From Gonocerus acuteangulatus (Eukaryota; Arthropoda; Insecta; Hemiptera; Coreidae): a DNA stretch of 64,000 nucleotides. Position numbers and translations under genes: made by a program. The notes under the pieces were generated by a model. The model did not search any database. It saw only the letters and a list, made by a program, of their open reading frames with translations, and was not told where the DNA came from. Every line of letters begins with the position of its first letter. Positions within the stretch are counted from its first letter, which is position 1. This document shows positions 31,246 to 42,860 of the stretch, one piece after another. Location of the stretch: contig OX328123.1 of assembly GCA_946811695.1 (NCBI GenBank), positions 154,670,438 to 154,734,437 of the forward strand. The letters run 5' to 3'.

Positions 31246-31888
31246 TTTTCATTTCATTCATGTATATTTTTTTTTTTTTATCGAGTTCCGAAACATGTGG
31301 TATTTATAATTTTTTTGTTTAGTCAAAAAAGAAAATAAATTAATTAAAACAAAAACGAAAAAAAATATGATAATTTAAAAAATGAGTAAGGTAATTAAAT
31401 AATAATTTAATTAAAAATATGAATACGAAATGGGTCTTCTTGTGGTTCAATGCATTTTTTTTTTTTTTTTTTTTAAATGAAAGCTAATAATATTTAGAAA
31501 AACTGTCAATTCAAATTTTTGTTTTTTGTTTCCCTTGTTTATTAAATTACGTTGAAAGATGATTATAATCATACAATGTTTATAACCTTCCATGGTTCCA
31601 TGGTTCAATTGTCGATAACCTTCCAGCTACCTCTCATATAAATAATTTTAAAATATGAATACTAATGCTTCTCTTATCGTAGTGTAACAGTTAAAAATTA
31701 ACTGTTACTCTAAGATTTATTTTTCGGGACTGATATACTTCCGGAAGATTGATGGCCTTTCAACTCCTCCAACATTCAACCTAATCGAAGGTTTCTATGC
31801 TTATTAGGTGGTATTTCTGAAATTAATCACTCAATTTAACTTCACTACGAGGTAATTACTGACGACCTGTGAATGTAAATAGGATCGG
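31246..31888. other. Unassigned
   Basis: AT-rich with T homopolymers at 31262 and 31457. No feature was recognised. Confidence 0.4.
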
Positions 31889-32160
31889 ATCGGGTCGGGA
31901 CCAATATGGGCACTCACGTCGGCCGTTGTCGACCTAACAAATCGGATTGGATCGGATCGGGTCGGGACCAATATGGGCATTCACGTCGGCCGTTGTCGTC
32001 CTAACAAATCGGATTGGATCGGATCGGGTCGGGACCAATATGGGCACTCACGTCGGCCGTTCTCGTCCTAACAAATCGGATTGGATCGGATCGGGTCGGG
32101 ACCAATATGGGCACTCACGTCGGCCGTTGTCGTCCTAACAAATCGGAATGGATCGGATCG
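31889..32160 (+). repeat. 67-bp tandem repeat, four copies
   Basis: Unit begins CGGATCGGGTCGGGACCAAT and includes ACTCACGTCGGCCGTTGTCG. Period 67; copies differ by single bases. CpG-rich compared with its surroundings. Confidence 0.92.
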
Positions 32161-32557
32161 GGAGAAATACGGGTCTAATGTAGGTGCAGCCTTATAGAAT
32201 CACAGGTTGTTCTCTCCTTTTTTTCCAGTAAATACGAATGAATAAGTAGGATGTGACCAATCCCTGCTTAAAATAACATCTTCTTGTCGAGTGAAGTGTT
32301 CATTTTGCCAGGCTTTCGTTATATTTTAATAACTGCTTTTAAGTCCGATGAGGTCATAGTATTTAAGCCAAATGGCTAGTTTTGGCTATATATTTACGAC
32401 AATCAGCATTTAAAAAAAAATAAATTACAGTCACCGAATGCAAATCAACCTTTCACTACCTGTGCCAATTACCTGCGAAACTATCTCTAATTATTTATTA
32501 ATTCATTTATTTGATGCGCAGACCCTGCGCTAGAATAGTGGCTAATAAGGGGATTAA
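32161..32557. other. Unassigned
   Basis: No feature was recognised. Confidence 0.35.
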
Positions 32558-32666
32558 GCCAACGGCTACAGCCAAGTTGAATAAATCGGTTCCATAGATC
32601 ACCGAAGATAACCATTCGGATAAGCCAATTACTTGGATGGGTGACCGACCGCGTGTTGCTGGCATT
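32558..32666 (+). pseudogene. 5S rRNA-like sequence (pseudogene or SINE3 head)
   Basis: GCCAACGGCTACAGCCAAGT at the start, AAATCGGTTCCATAGATCAC and TACTTGGATGGGTGACCGAC inside, and GCGTGTTGCTGGC at the end follow the order of animal 5S rRNA (GCCAACG... GATCACCGAA... TACTTGGATGGG.GACC... GTGTTG.TGGC). It is about 12 nt short and diverged in helix III/loop regions, so it is not a working gene. The internal control region is fairly kept. A 5S-derived SINE is the alternative. Confidence 0.75.
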
Positions 32667-32818
32667 ATATAAGAGTGGCAACCTGTATATAGCCCAGTAT
32701 TAATAGCCCAATTGTCGATACACCGTTAAACCACACAAAAATATTCACGAAAATAAACACGAAACATTCGAAAGTACCTGTATTTATTAATTAATTCACG
32801 TTTTGTAAATGCTGATAT

Positions 32819-33650
32819 ACAGGGTATCCCCCCCCCCAAAAAAAAAGAACGGTGAAACTTCGAGAATCGATGCAGATTGTAAAAAGAAAGAATAAAAGTC
32901 CTTTGGCGGTAATCTCTTTGTTGCTTCCTTTTTGAGAAAAAAAAAGAAAAAAAAATCGTAAAAAGACAGTCTTTCACTAGGTCTATTTAAAAATCATTAA
33001 AAGTATATGTTTCATCCCCCACCCCTAAACCTACCCATCTCCCCTCCCAAAACAACGAAAAATCTTTATAGGTGAAAAAATAAACTGACGCCATGTAAAG
33101 CTGCAAGTACAACATAATTTATAAAACATAAAAGAAAAAAAAAAAACTTTCAATTCATAATAAAAAAAATGTCCAATTCTTAAAACATTTGAAATATAAT
33201 ACTTGCCTGCATACATAGTTATAAAATGACAATTTTTCTTTCTAAAAAATCAATCTAACTACTCTTCAAAGGTTTGACCCCTTGCAGCTCTGCTGTAATC
33301 TGTTGCTAGGACAATCTGATGCGACGGATGAGGTGCTCCCTTGAACCAATGGGCTCCCTAAGGACCAAATCTTTAATGTCGCCACATGAAGAAATCCAAG
33401 GGCGTGAGGTCCGAAGTTCGAGGCGGCCAAGATACCGGCCCACTAGGTCCAATCCAACACGATGGAGTATCCAACCAGTTACGTGCGGCCTTTCCGTAGT
33501 GGGCTGGAAAACTCTCGAGGTGTAACCAAGGTCCCATTCTATGTACCAAAAGTACTTCCATCAAGCCCAACGAAATCTCATTAGAAGCTGCGTTAAGTCG
33601 ACGGGCCAAACAATGGGGACCGATTATTTCATTATTTCACACAAAATTTG
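32819..33650 (-). mobile_element. Tc1/mariner-related transposon relic
   Basis: ACAGGGTATCCC at 32819 resembles the terminal repeat (ACAGGGTGTCCC) common in this insect transposon group, and a transposase C-terminal fragment lies on the minus strand inside. The upstream end was not found. Confidence 0.55.
33300..33609 (-). pseudogene. DDE transposase, C-terminal fragment
   Basis: Contains FPAHYGKAARNWLDTP, WIGPSGPVSWPPRTSDLTPL and DFFMWRH. These match the WIGR.GP..WPPRSPDLTPLDFFLWG block that precedes the last acidic catalytic residue in this mariner-related family. After MWRH a frameshift leads to DLVLREPIGSREHLIRRI, the usual continuation. N-terminal HTH and first catalytic residues are missing. 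Confidence 0.75.
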
Positions 33651-34390
33651 AGGTATACTCACTCCTATACCTTTTGGGTGGGGGTGGGGGATTCAAAGAT
33701 GCGTGGGCAGGGTAAGAGGTTGGCTGGGGGAGAAAATAAATACTTCCAAAGATTTTAATATACGCCTTGTGAAAGTCTGCGTTTTCATTAAGTGTTTTAG
33801 TTTCGTGAGTTTTTCCCGGAAACGGAACAAAAAAAGGGATTTATGCGTCGTGAAGGACGGCGGTGGCAGCGGCGGCGCTTTGCTAGTCTCGTCCCTTTAT
33901 AAGGAATATTCAAGTTTTTACAAGTAACAGTCGCTGAGATTCTTAAAATATTATTTGCCTACATAGATAGGTGAAGTCAAACCAACTTTTTAGTTATTCC
34001 CTCTCGAAACCGGATCAATTTTCGCGGACCCTCGCTTACGAATTGTGAACCCCATTTTTTTGCCACTACAACGCACAGTCGCCCGTTGAATCCTGGAGGC
34101 CCACAAGTCCCAATTTGGGAACCTAAGAGTTTAAACTTCTAATTTTTATATTCTTGCAGAGGTCGTTTGAGCCGGTCTATCTGTAGCTTGTAACATTCCT
34201 AAATATCAATGGTGGAGCAAGCAAAATTTTCAAAAACCGCATAGATGAAAAACATAATTCTGTTGCAGGTGACCCATCCTACCACTTGGAAACTCAGTCT
34301 CTTATAATATTCTCTTTTAAACTGGGGGAGTCGCTGGGTTACTTCATCAAGATGTAATTTTACTTTCACACTAACGAACAAGCATTATGT
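33651..34390. other. Unassigned
   Basis: Includes a GGC-rich patch at 33840-33890. No gene was recognised. 34100-34390 may be the body of the PLE tail that follows. Confidence 0.3.
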
Positions 34391-34436
34391 ACCACCTGAG
34401 GAAGCCGGCTGTAATACCGGGGAAAATGTTTGGTTT
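34391..34436 (+). ncRNA. Hammerhead-like motif
   Basis: CTGAGGA at 34396-34402, CCGG/CCGG stem, GAAAATGTT. Core order is right but the helix II closure has unpaired AG and G and helix I is poor. Probably a decayed PLE tail. Confidence 0.4.
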
Positions 34437-35014
34437 AGGAAACCGCACCGCTGGAGATACATGCCGGCATGTAGGAGGAGTCTTTTATAATTAAAAAAAA
34501 TTGGATTTCTCTAAGTATTATGTTAATTTGTCTACCTGCCATACAGCAAAGGCTTTACGGGAGTATTATTTTGTTTTCAGGTTTAACGTAAGTGTAAAGT
34601 CCAATCTACAGTAAGAAATCACGTTTACTTCTATTTCCGACTCTAAATTTCGGGCCAATAAACAGTAATACAATGATGAAATCGGTCCTACAGGAGAATG
34701 GTTTGAGGACAGAATCAATCTATAGAAGAGGTCTAAAGATCCGAGGAGAAAAGGCCTAAGGAGTTTAGGCGAGGGCTCAGTGAGGGCAGAATTACCCTCA
34801 GGGCCGATTCTTTCTTTCTTATATGGCAGAATATCTTCAATATCAGACAAACCATGTTGTCTCAAGTAAAGAAATAAATTTTTCGTAAAGATCAAATGTC
34901 CGATTTTACAGGAACTGCCTCATCTTAGCCTCTTTACAAATGATCTCTATTCACAGAATAAAAGCTGCAGGATATTTTCGTAAGCGCCAAAAATAATTTG
35001 ATAGCAATCACCAT
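34437..35014. other. Unassigned, with a fragment of the family F 5' end
   Basis: TCCGATTTTACAGGAACTGC at about 34899 followed by CTCATCTTAGC resembles the F 5' end. The 109-residue minus frame at 34566-34895 has no recognisable motif. Confidence 0.35.
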
Positions 35015-35275
35015 ATTTTCGCTACAAATGCAAAGTATCGAATGTGAAAATTACCACTTTTCAGAGTGGATAAGCGTTTATTCATAACTTTTTTTTGGAC
35101 GGTCAAATATTCGGCAGATTTGACCTTTTGATAGTGGAATACTTTCCCATTAATAGAGAGACCTAAGATTCAAGAATTTGCCGTACATAAGTCCGGTAGA
35201 AATTAGTAAAGATTGACAATGAAAGGTGCATTTTTTCACATTCGTTACTTTGCATTTGTATCGACGATATCAACG
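35015..35275 (+). mobile_element. Second copy of the 255-bp MITE
   Basis: Matches 1363-1617 through ACTTTTCAGAGTGGA, TTCGGCAGATTTGACCTTTT and GCATTTGTATCGACGATAT. Here it stands alone, without the 160-bp arms, so it is an independent element. Confidence 0.8.
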
Positions 35276-35799
35276 CTATACTTAACTTTCTAAAAGACAA
35301 CAATAAGTTTAATAACATTTAACAAACTCCAGACCAAACTTCCCAAATAGTTAACATGAGGGTGTAGTATGGACTACAACAACCACTTAATTTTCTTAAT
35401 CATATTTCAACACCATATATATTTCAAACTGACTTTGATTGTCTAGACGACCCAAACTGTGTTTTTAACATCGTCTCTGAAAGGTTTTAATAATAAATGA
35501 AAATCACTCATGACGTGATTTATTCATTTATTCATCATTATTACACATAGGATCCTCCTTGTGTAACTGTGATTCTACATGGGAGCTATTGTTCCTGAGT
35601 ATAGTCATATTATCCATCCATTTTAAATTAGGTATGTACTAGTTACAAGATAATAATAATAACATTATTAATTTTTAACAGTAAATAAGGTTCTACTTAC
35701 CAATGAAGTCCCGGGGGGGGGGGGGGCAGAGAAAGACCAAAGTTAACACTTAAGTAACCATCGTGAAAATAAGGAACTAGACTCTTCCAAGGTATCTAC
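35276..35799. other. Unassigned; G homopolymer at about 35710
   Basis: A run of about 16 G could be a misassembly point. No gene was recognised. Confidence 0.35.
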
Positions 35800-35842
35800 C
35801 TTCTATTTGGAAGGCTACAAAAGAGTAGCCGAAACGTCCTTG
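35800..35842 (+). ncRNA. Hammerhead-like motif with decayed 5' core
   Basis: A perfect 6-bp helix II (GGCTAC/GTAGCC, loop AAAAGA), GAAAC at 35831-35835 and GTC. The CTGANGA box is mutated (TTTGGAA). Likely an old PLE tail. Confidence 0.45.
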
Positions 35843-36638
35843 ATACAGATTTTTTAGAAAAATCGTATTGATGTTTTCTTAGCCGAATCCCAACTAATCC
35901 CTGATTGCTTATCACCTCGACGGCTAACTATCTACAATATCTTAGTTTTCAACTTCACCTTTCAGTAGTAGCGCCCCTATTTGGGACATCCATAGTGGCG
36001 CTACACCTCACAGGTGCAAACCCTATTTCGCGCGGAAAAATGTGCCTCAGTGATGAATGAAAGAGCATGAAACATGTCTAAATATATAAATTATGAATAT
36101 GAAATAAGACAAACAAATATAAGATATGTATATAAAATTTGAATACACAACATATGAATATGAAATAATAATTCATTTTGTTTAGATTGTTCTGGTCGAA
36201 TTCAGGAACACAAATATGCTTTAGCTCCACCCGACAAACCTATGTAATGTATTATATAACATACAGTCTTCTTTTTCGTAAATGTCAGCGGGCAATTTTT
36301 TTTGTTGTTTTTTTGTAACGATTTTTTTTAGTTTAGTCATCGCTAAAGCATATTTATGCTAATAACAACGTCCTGTGATCCTGTGTTGCTAACATGTATA
36401 TAAGGGGCCATCTTAAATCTTATCCTACAGGATATTCATGTAAAAAAGGATAGGAAATCAGGATACGAATATGTAACTAGCAGTTGAAGACCAATTTTTA
36501 CTCCTCTCATTTATTCTACTACCGAATAAACTCACCCACATACTCATAGATGATAGCACAGTAAGATAGAGAACGAAAAGTGCGCGGCACCTGAGAGGTG
36601 ACGAGGGCAGCCACTGACAATAATGAGCTCACAAAAAG
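35843..36638. other. Unassigned
   Basis: No feature was recognised apart from a small TAGCGCC/GGCGCTA inverted pair at about 35970-36004. Confidence 0.35.
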
Positions 36639-37543
36639 TCCGTCACGCAGGAGCTGCATAACTAAGCACTTTCCTCAGAATTTGGGTAGTGTAGACTGCT
36701 TTCCAGAACAATTTGCTTAAAATATCCTACATAAATAAAATAAAAACATGGATAGTTCTCTTATAAATTTGTAATGAGTAACTGATCAATTATTAATTTG
36801 CTTCCAGAGTAATGTTTACACATGGTACCTATTACACTACGTAATAAATACAAAAAACCTCATATTATCGTATTTTGATCTAACGCAGGAACAGGATACA
36901 GTCACTCTAGTGGTAGAAAGCGCTCCTTGCGGAGGCTTTGTGAGCCTACGTCTGGCGGGCTTTTCTATTGAAATATATTACAAATTAAACCCCCGCTTTC
37001 CGATTGACCGATTCAGCTCATTTTTACAACACTTCTTTCTCATGAGTTACCCACGACGTATACCGCGTTTCGTTACAATACATCAGAAATTACGACCGGT
37101 ATGAGTATAATAGGAATTTGGGTCCGGAGTAAACCCCCCCTTCTAATGAACCGATTCAGTTTATTTTTACAACACATATTTACCTGTAGATTACCACTAC
37201 GAATACCGAGTTTCGTCGAAATATACCAAAAATCACGGCTGGTAGTGGCGAATTGGTATTGTGGGTCCGGAGTAAACCCCCCCTTCTAATGAACCGATTT
37301 AGTTCATTTTTATATCTCAATTTTCTCTATATATTAACACAACGAATACCAAGTTTCGTTGAAATATAACAAATATTACGGCTGACATAGTCAAATTAGT
37401 GTTTTGGGTTTGGGGTAAACCCCCCCCTTCCGGTGGACCGACTTTGGTGGTTAACGAACTCGTTCAATCGTTTGCTAATTGAATGGTATATACCAAGTTT
37501 CGTGACGAAAAAACAAAAACTCTGGCCGCTATCGTGTTAACAG

Positions 37544-37589
<46 letters not shown>

Positions 37590-37710
37590 TTTAACGGGGG
37601 TCATTTTCGGTGTCTACTAGGTAGGATCGATAAAGATTTGAAGACATTTTTCAAAAATTCCGTCATGAGTCCAACCTCAATAGCTACTTTCCTTCGGAGG
37701 AAAGTGCTAA
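36639..37710 (+). mobile_element. Helitron-like family D, copy 3 (complete, reference)
   Basis: 5' end TCCGTCACGCAGGAGCTGCA followed by the subterminal motif AAGCACTTTCCTC; 3' end hairpin CTTTCCT/AGGAAAG (loop TCGG) then TGCTAA. The subterminal motif is the inverse of the 3' end. Inside, three to four diverged repeats of about 140 bp (CGAATACC.AGTTTCGT.GAAATA and CCCCCCCTTC..ATGAACCGAT) precede a central (AT)n at 37551-37586. No ORF with motifs: non-autonomous. Layout resembles Helentron-derived HINE/DINE elements. Confidence 0.8.
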
Positions 37711-38085
37711 AAAGGCGTCAATGCGACTGGCCGGTGGGAAATCCGGAAGATACTAAAGCGGAGAGCCTGCCAAAACACGGCTGCCAACCGTGATCCAAAA
37801 AATAAAAAAAGTATGCACCTCAGAGGTACGCGCCACTAACGGAGGGTTAAGATCTATACTATAACTTAATTTTGTTTTCTTGTTTTCATTTTGGATTAAC
37901 CCTCCATAGTGGGAGTTTATTTTGAACTACGTATGTCATCCTTTCCGGCTACAACACTTATTTCGATTATGTACATAAAAGGAGGATTCATTTTAACTTA
38001 CATATTATATGTAAGCATTCAGAGGAGTTTAATCAATTTTTTTTAATAAATTTATCAAATTCCTGAAAATATAGTATCTAATTCA
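37711..38085. other. Unassigned
   Basis: No feature was recognised. Confidence 0.35.
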
Positions 38086-38565
38086 GGTTTGTCAGTAAGC
38101 CAAGTTCCATCCTATAATGTGGTGTTCCTAATAAGTTTTATCTTGATTCTGTGATACATCTTTATGTGTTTTAAATATTGGAGTATAGAGTTTATGTATG
38201 GACTATCCTCTGTAAGAAGTTCTTGTAGGTCGTGTGGAATGTTCAGTTTGCCGCGTCTTTTACATTCAGTGAGTATGTGTTTAATTGTCAATGCTTTCTT
38301 ACAATGTCTGCATATCGGTTTGTATTTTTTCTCCATGAGGTAATTATGTGTGAGCAACGAGTGTCCAATGCGAAGTCTAGTCAGTACTACTTGGTCTCTT
38401 CTTGTCAAGGTGTGTTGTTCGTTACTCCATGCTTTTACTGTGTTCTTAATTTGTTGTTTGTTTGTAGCCAGTGACGCAACCAGTTGTTTAATATATGTGT
38501 GAATCAAATCATTTAATGTTATGTTTTCAATGTCTACGATCTCTTTATTAGTTGCGTCTTTTTTA
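38086..38565 (-). pseudogene. Non-LTR retrotransposon C-terminal region after RNase H
   Basis: The frame reads DATNKEIVDIENITLNDL, then VVLTRLRIGHSLLTHNYLM and CRHCKKALTIKHILTECKRR. The TRLRIGH..LTH.YL and C..C...LTIKHIL.EC blocks follow RNase H in I/R1/Jockey-type ORF2. The RT and most of RNase H are missing. The frame stops at 38112, followed by a short tail. It shares this domain with 60.7-60.9 kb but is a different copy. Confidence 0.8.
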
Positions 38566-39086
38566 TGTTACACTAAATTAAAAACTGCGGAAGTGCACTC
38601 GGTAACCTTGTCGAAATTAGACTGAGCAGCTTCTCGCATATTCTTCCCCACCTACAAGTGCCCCTAACTTTTAAAGAACCGAAGATAATTAGATATTACT
38701 GCCATATCTAAAGTATCTCTAGTAATATAATCACCTTAGTTTTATTATCTGTTTACTTGAGTTTTGTCCATCTAGTTATGGGATTCGGTGCATCCCCTTA
38801 GCTCCTCCCTGACCAATAAAATACTGCAGAAGGGACCCAACGTTGTCGAGGAACATGATAAATATAAAGAGGGTTGAGTTTTCCAGTCCTTATGTACCTC
38901 ATGAAGTTGGATGGCCTCACAGAATCCCCCATTATTGGACTTTACTCCATCCAGGTCCTTCTCGAGATGTAAGGATCGGGAAATATCACTTGGGTCGGAG
39001 GTAACTGCTTCTTCTCTTCATCCTTGTGCTGGTACTTCTCAATACATAAATAAATTCTCACTTCAGTCGTGGGTTTTATGCTAACA
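38566..39086 (+). mobile_element. Possible solo LTR
   Basis: Starts TGTTACACTA and ends TATGCTAACA (TG...CA with TGTTA/TAACA ends), 521 bp, with a TATA box (TATAAAG at about 38863) and AATAAA-like signal near the end. It abuts the retrotransposon fragment. No clear target duplication, no internal region: moderate to low certainty. Confidence 0.35.
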
Positions 39087-39791
39087 AAATATTTTTGAGA
39101 AATATTTAATTGATTTTTGAATTCCTGGTAGATACATATATTTACTTTAAAACCAGGAACAGTGTATAGTTGTTGTGATTTACATCATATTCGTTCGGTA
39201 TTCGAGGGTTTAAAAAATTATTTCATAAAAAAGTCTTTAATTAAATTAACTCTTATGCGAGAGGCACATTTTGTTAATAAACTGGCTTACATTTTAAAAA
39301 TGTATTTCTCTAAAAGATATGGCACTAATGGGGCTGGAGTACCTATTTGCTACTTGCGTCTTTGGTCATATTGGATGCGTCATTAATCTATTATTTTCTG
39401 ATATGCAAAGACGATCGCACTGAAATAGAAACAAATTTAATTAAAAAAGTCTGACTGACGGAGGAAACCAAATTTGTAATTTCGATATCAAAACGAGCAC
39501 CGTAGAATAAATTTCTTGAAGAATTAAGCAACTAATTTCTCTAGTATTCGAATGGAAACCTCTCCATAGATATCATTTTTCCAAAATATATAGATTGAGT
39601 AATAAGATTTTTTACATTTTGAACTAAAAATATAATTTCGAAATTTGAACATTACTTAAATTAATGTTTTTTCATCAGTTTTTTTCTCAGTAATTAAAAA
39701 AAAATTAATATGAAAAATATTGCAATAATTATAAAATTAATTTTTCCTAAATACTTATGATACATTTATTAGACGTAATGTTTTTTTTTTC
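39087..39791. other. Unassigned AT-rich stretch
   Basis: A 74-residue frame at 39162-39386 has no motif. Confidence 0.35.
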
Positions 39792-39848
39792 ATTCGTATT
39801 TTAAATTTATTTATTTCAAAATAAAATAAATAAATTTAAAATACGAAT
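39792..39848. repeat. Perfect 25-bp palindrome arms
   Basis: ATTCGTATTTTAAATTTATT and onwards is followed, after about 7 bases, by its exact reverse complement ending AAAATACGAAT. Immediately next to SINE 4. Confidence 0.9.
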
Positions 39849-39856
39849 TTTAGTGA

Positions 39857-40027
39857 ATTTTTTTTAACGGCACACCGCATCTGGGCCATTACCGCCAACA
39901 TCCATGGTGCAGCTGGGAATTTTTCTTAACAGGCCTTGTTCTGAGAAAACTCCCTGCTGCAGGCGGTAATCGACCCCCCCCCCGCAAGAGAATCCAAGGC
40001 GTTAGCCACTAGACCTCGAGCAGACCC
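39857..40027 (-). mobile_element. tRNA-derived SINE, copy 4 (old)
   Basis: Minus strand keeps GGTCTAGTGGCTAACGCC and a mutated B box, with a C homopolymer replacing part of the tRNA T arm. The most diverged copy. Confidence 0.65.
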
Positions 40028-40201
40028 GCCATATCATTCTAAAATAATTGTCACAAACTTTAGTTTGTTTTGGGGAAACAAACAATTTTTTTTTAAATAA
40101 CGAATGTTTTTCTGACGAATAGAATTTCTTTCCTAATTATTCTAAATTTTATGGACAGAAATATGAATAAAATATGTGGATTCATTGACGGCGTGATAGG
40201 A

Positions 40202-40457
40202 TTAACCCATTTCGTGCCAAAGTTGCATAAACGCAACATTATTTTCACGATTTTTTTTTCTCATGCAAATAAATATTTTAATTTATTTTAAATAGTTTTT
40301 TCTAACAAAGCAACTCCTTAAAGAAAAGGGGTAAAAAATTCTTAAGCCCAAAAAAAATGTTTTGCTATTTTTTTTTTGTTATTTTAATATTGTTAAAAAT
40401 ATTGAATTGTGAAGTGTGTTAGAAATTCGCCCAAAATCTCTATGCATATGTTAAACA

Positions 40458-40511
<54 letters not shown>

Positions 40512-41290
40512 AATCATTACTTCAACATATAAGGAATGTAACCAATTAAAGTAATTGCGATCATAAATTGTTATCGCAATTCTGTGGCCCTGCGAATATA
40601 ATGTTGCGTTTATGAAACTTAGGGAAAAGCTAGGCATATCAGACAATACCATGATTTTATTATAATATCGTTATTTATTTACTTTTTAAATTTAATATTG
40701 CTCTAAACAATATTTTATATAACTTTGGCTTGAGTTGAATATATAATTGCAATTTAAAAAAAAACAAAAAAAAACAAATTGAGTCAAGAAATTATTTTTT
40801 AGAAAATTTTGTGAGCACACGTAAAGTCAGCTAAAATTTACTGCACATGAATATTGTTTGTGATTAGCATTGGCGATATCTTCTTCGTTGTATATTATCT
40901 TATTTGGCGATCAGATGGTTTCTTTCGCCTCATCTTGGAAGAAGGAAGGCAGGATTTTGATGGTAAAAATAAAAATAATTTTTTGACTCAATTTATTATT
41001 TTTAAATTGTAATTATGTTTTAAACTCAAGCCAATGTTATAAAAAATATTCTTTAGAGTAATATAAAATTTAAAAAGTAAATACATAACTACATTATAAT
41101 AAAATCATGGTTATGATTTGCGAAGCTTTTCCCAAAGTTGTGTAAACGCAACATTTTTTTCTCCTAAACTATAATTCCTGATTTGTCGTTTTTGGTTTTT
41201 ATACATTCTTTTAAGTGCCTAAAAGGAACAAATATCGAAAAAAAGGGGGGAAAAATCCAGTAGAAATAGGCTTGGGATTTAATGGGTTAA
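40202..41290. mobile_element. Second piggyBac-like MITE
   Basis: TTAACCCATTTCGTGCCAAA at 40202 and AATGGGTTAA ending at 41290 give inverted ends with TTAA at both borders. Inside, a large inverted repeat (40585-40800 against 40970-41160) and three copies of a TTGC.TAAACGCAACATT-type motif (about 40222, 40597 in inverse, 41135). A 46-T tract lies at 40461-40506. No transposase. Confidence 0.65.
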
Positions 41291-41609
41291 GAAAGAATTG
41301 AAGAAGATCATTATAGTTTTATTGTCTTACCGCACAAGACATAGATAGTTACAGCAACAGAAATGAATATGACTTACACAAAAGTCCTAGGATTGCTATA
41401 AACTGTGGCCATTCTACTGGAAAGCAGTATAAGTAAGAAAAGAAAGGCTTATTTGTTTACTTGGAAAGCCCAAGTGTGGGGGCTGGCTGGAAATGGTTGG
41501 ATTTCCAGAGGAAATAGAGAAATTTCTTTAGGCACCCACTACTCTCTAACGTAAACCACTCATTCAAAAGGGCTTTCCATACGTCACTGGATATTATTCT
41601 TAAAACAGA
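41291..41609. other. Flank of the 67-bp satellite
   Basis: Contains a GGAAAGCCC/GGGCTTTCC inverted pair (41462 and 41571). No gene was recognised. Confidence 0.35.
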
Positions 41610-42414
41610 GAAGGATTTCATTGAAGTAAGCATGCTCCATTCATGCACCCAGGCTATCTACAAATAGGTATCAGTAGAAGGATTTCATTGAAGTAAGCAT
41701 GCTCCATTCATACACCCAGGCTATCTACAAATAGGTACCAGTAGAAGGATTTCATTGAAGTAAGCATGCTCCATTCATACACCCAGGCTATCTACAAATA
41801 GGGCCCAGTAGAAGTATTTCATTGAAGTAAGCATGCTCCATTCATACACCCAGGCTATCTACAAATAGGCACCAGTAGAAGGATTTCATTGAAGTAAGCA
41901 TGCTCCATTCATACACCCAGGCTATCTACAAATAGGCACCAGTAGAAGGATTTCATTGAAGTAAGCATGCTCCATTCATACACCCAGGCTATCTACAAAT
42001 AGGTACCAGTAGAAGGATTTCATTGAAGTAAGCATGCTCCATTCATACACCCAGGCTATCTACAAATAGGTACCAGTAGAAGTATTTCATTGAAGTAAGC
42101 ATGCTCCATTCATACACCCAGGCTATCTACAAATAGGTACCAGTAGAAGGATTTCATTGAAGTAAGTATGCTCCATTCATACACCCAGGCTATCTACAAA
42201 TAGGTACCAGTAGAAGTATTTCATTGAAGTAAGCATGCTCCATTCATACACCCAGGCTATCTACAAATAGGCACCAGTAGAAGGATTTCATTGACGTAAG
42301 CATGCTCCATTCATACACCCAGGCTATCTACAAATAGGCACCAGTAGAAGGATTTCATTGAAGTAAGCATGCTCCATTCATACACCCAGGCTATCTACAA
42401 ATAGGTACCAGTAG
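41610..42414 (+). repeat. 67-bp satellite, 12 copies
   Basis: Unit begins GAAGGATTTCATTGAAGTAA and includes CATACACCCAGGCTATCTAC. Variants: GAAGTATTT, GGTACC/GGCACC/GGGCCC, one GACGTAAG. The first copy has ATGCACCC where the others have ATACACCC, marking the ancestral edge. The array ends next to a retrotransposon fragment that also has TCATACACCCA at 42433. Confidence 0.95.
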
Positions 42415-42429
42415 AAATAAATTTTTATT

Positions 42430-42860
42430 TTCATACACCCACAAAAGAGATGTTCTTGACCAACGAACGTCAGGACATTCATAATATACATTTAAAGAAT
42501 ATTTTAACAATTCAATAATTGTACAATTAGCCATTCCCATACAATATGTTAAATAACACAAATAACAAAAATTATGGTATTAATTACAGGAATGAGTGCG
42601 CCAGGAATTAGTTGGTGGGGAAAAAAAAATCTGTATAATAGGGATGTACTGCCAAATAATTCTTACATTTCTTAGAAGAAAAAAAATCATATCCTCTTGC
42701 TCCTTCAATTCCTTGGGTAATTGATTATAAAAATTGCTCCCATGTACGCAAGACCGTTTTGAAGAAATGTACCGTCCTAATAAATTAAGTTGCCTTGTGG
42801 CATATTGCGTTTTATACAATGTTTTTTGGTTTTTTTTTGGGCAAGGTGTTTTTTAATATT
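42430..42860 (-). pseudogene. Non-LTR retrotransposon ORF end
   Basis: YATRQLNLLGRYISSKRSCV then GSNFYNQLPKELKEQED fits the post-RT tail (YNTR......R......F...G...YN.LP.EIK) of CR1/Jockey-type elements. The stop is at 42580, then AT-rich 3' sequence. Catalytic domains are missing. Confidence 0.6.

Noticed and set aside
38566..39086. Full LTR retrotransposon
   Set aside because: Only one candidate LTR, without gag/pol and without a clear target duplication; kept only as a low-confidence solo LTR.
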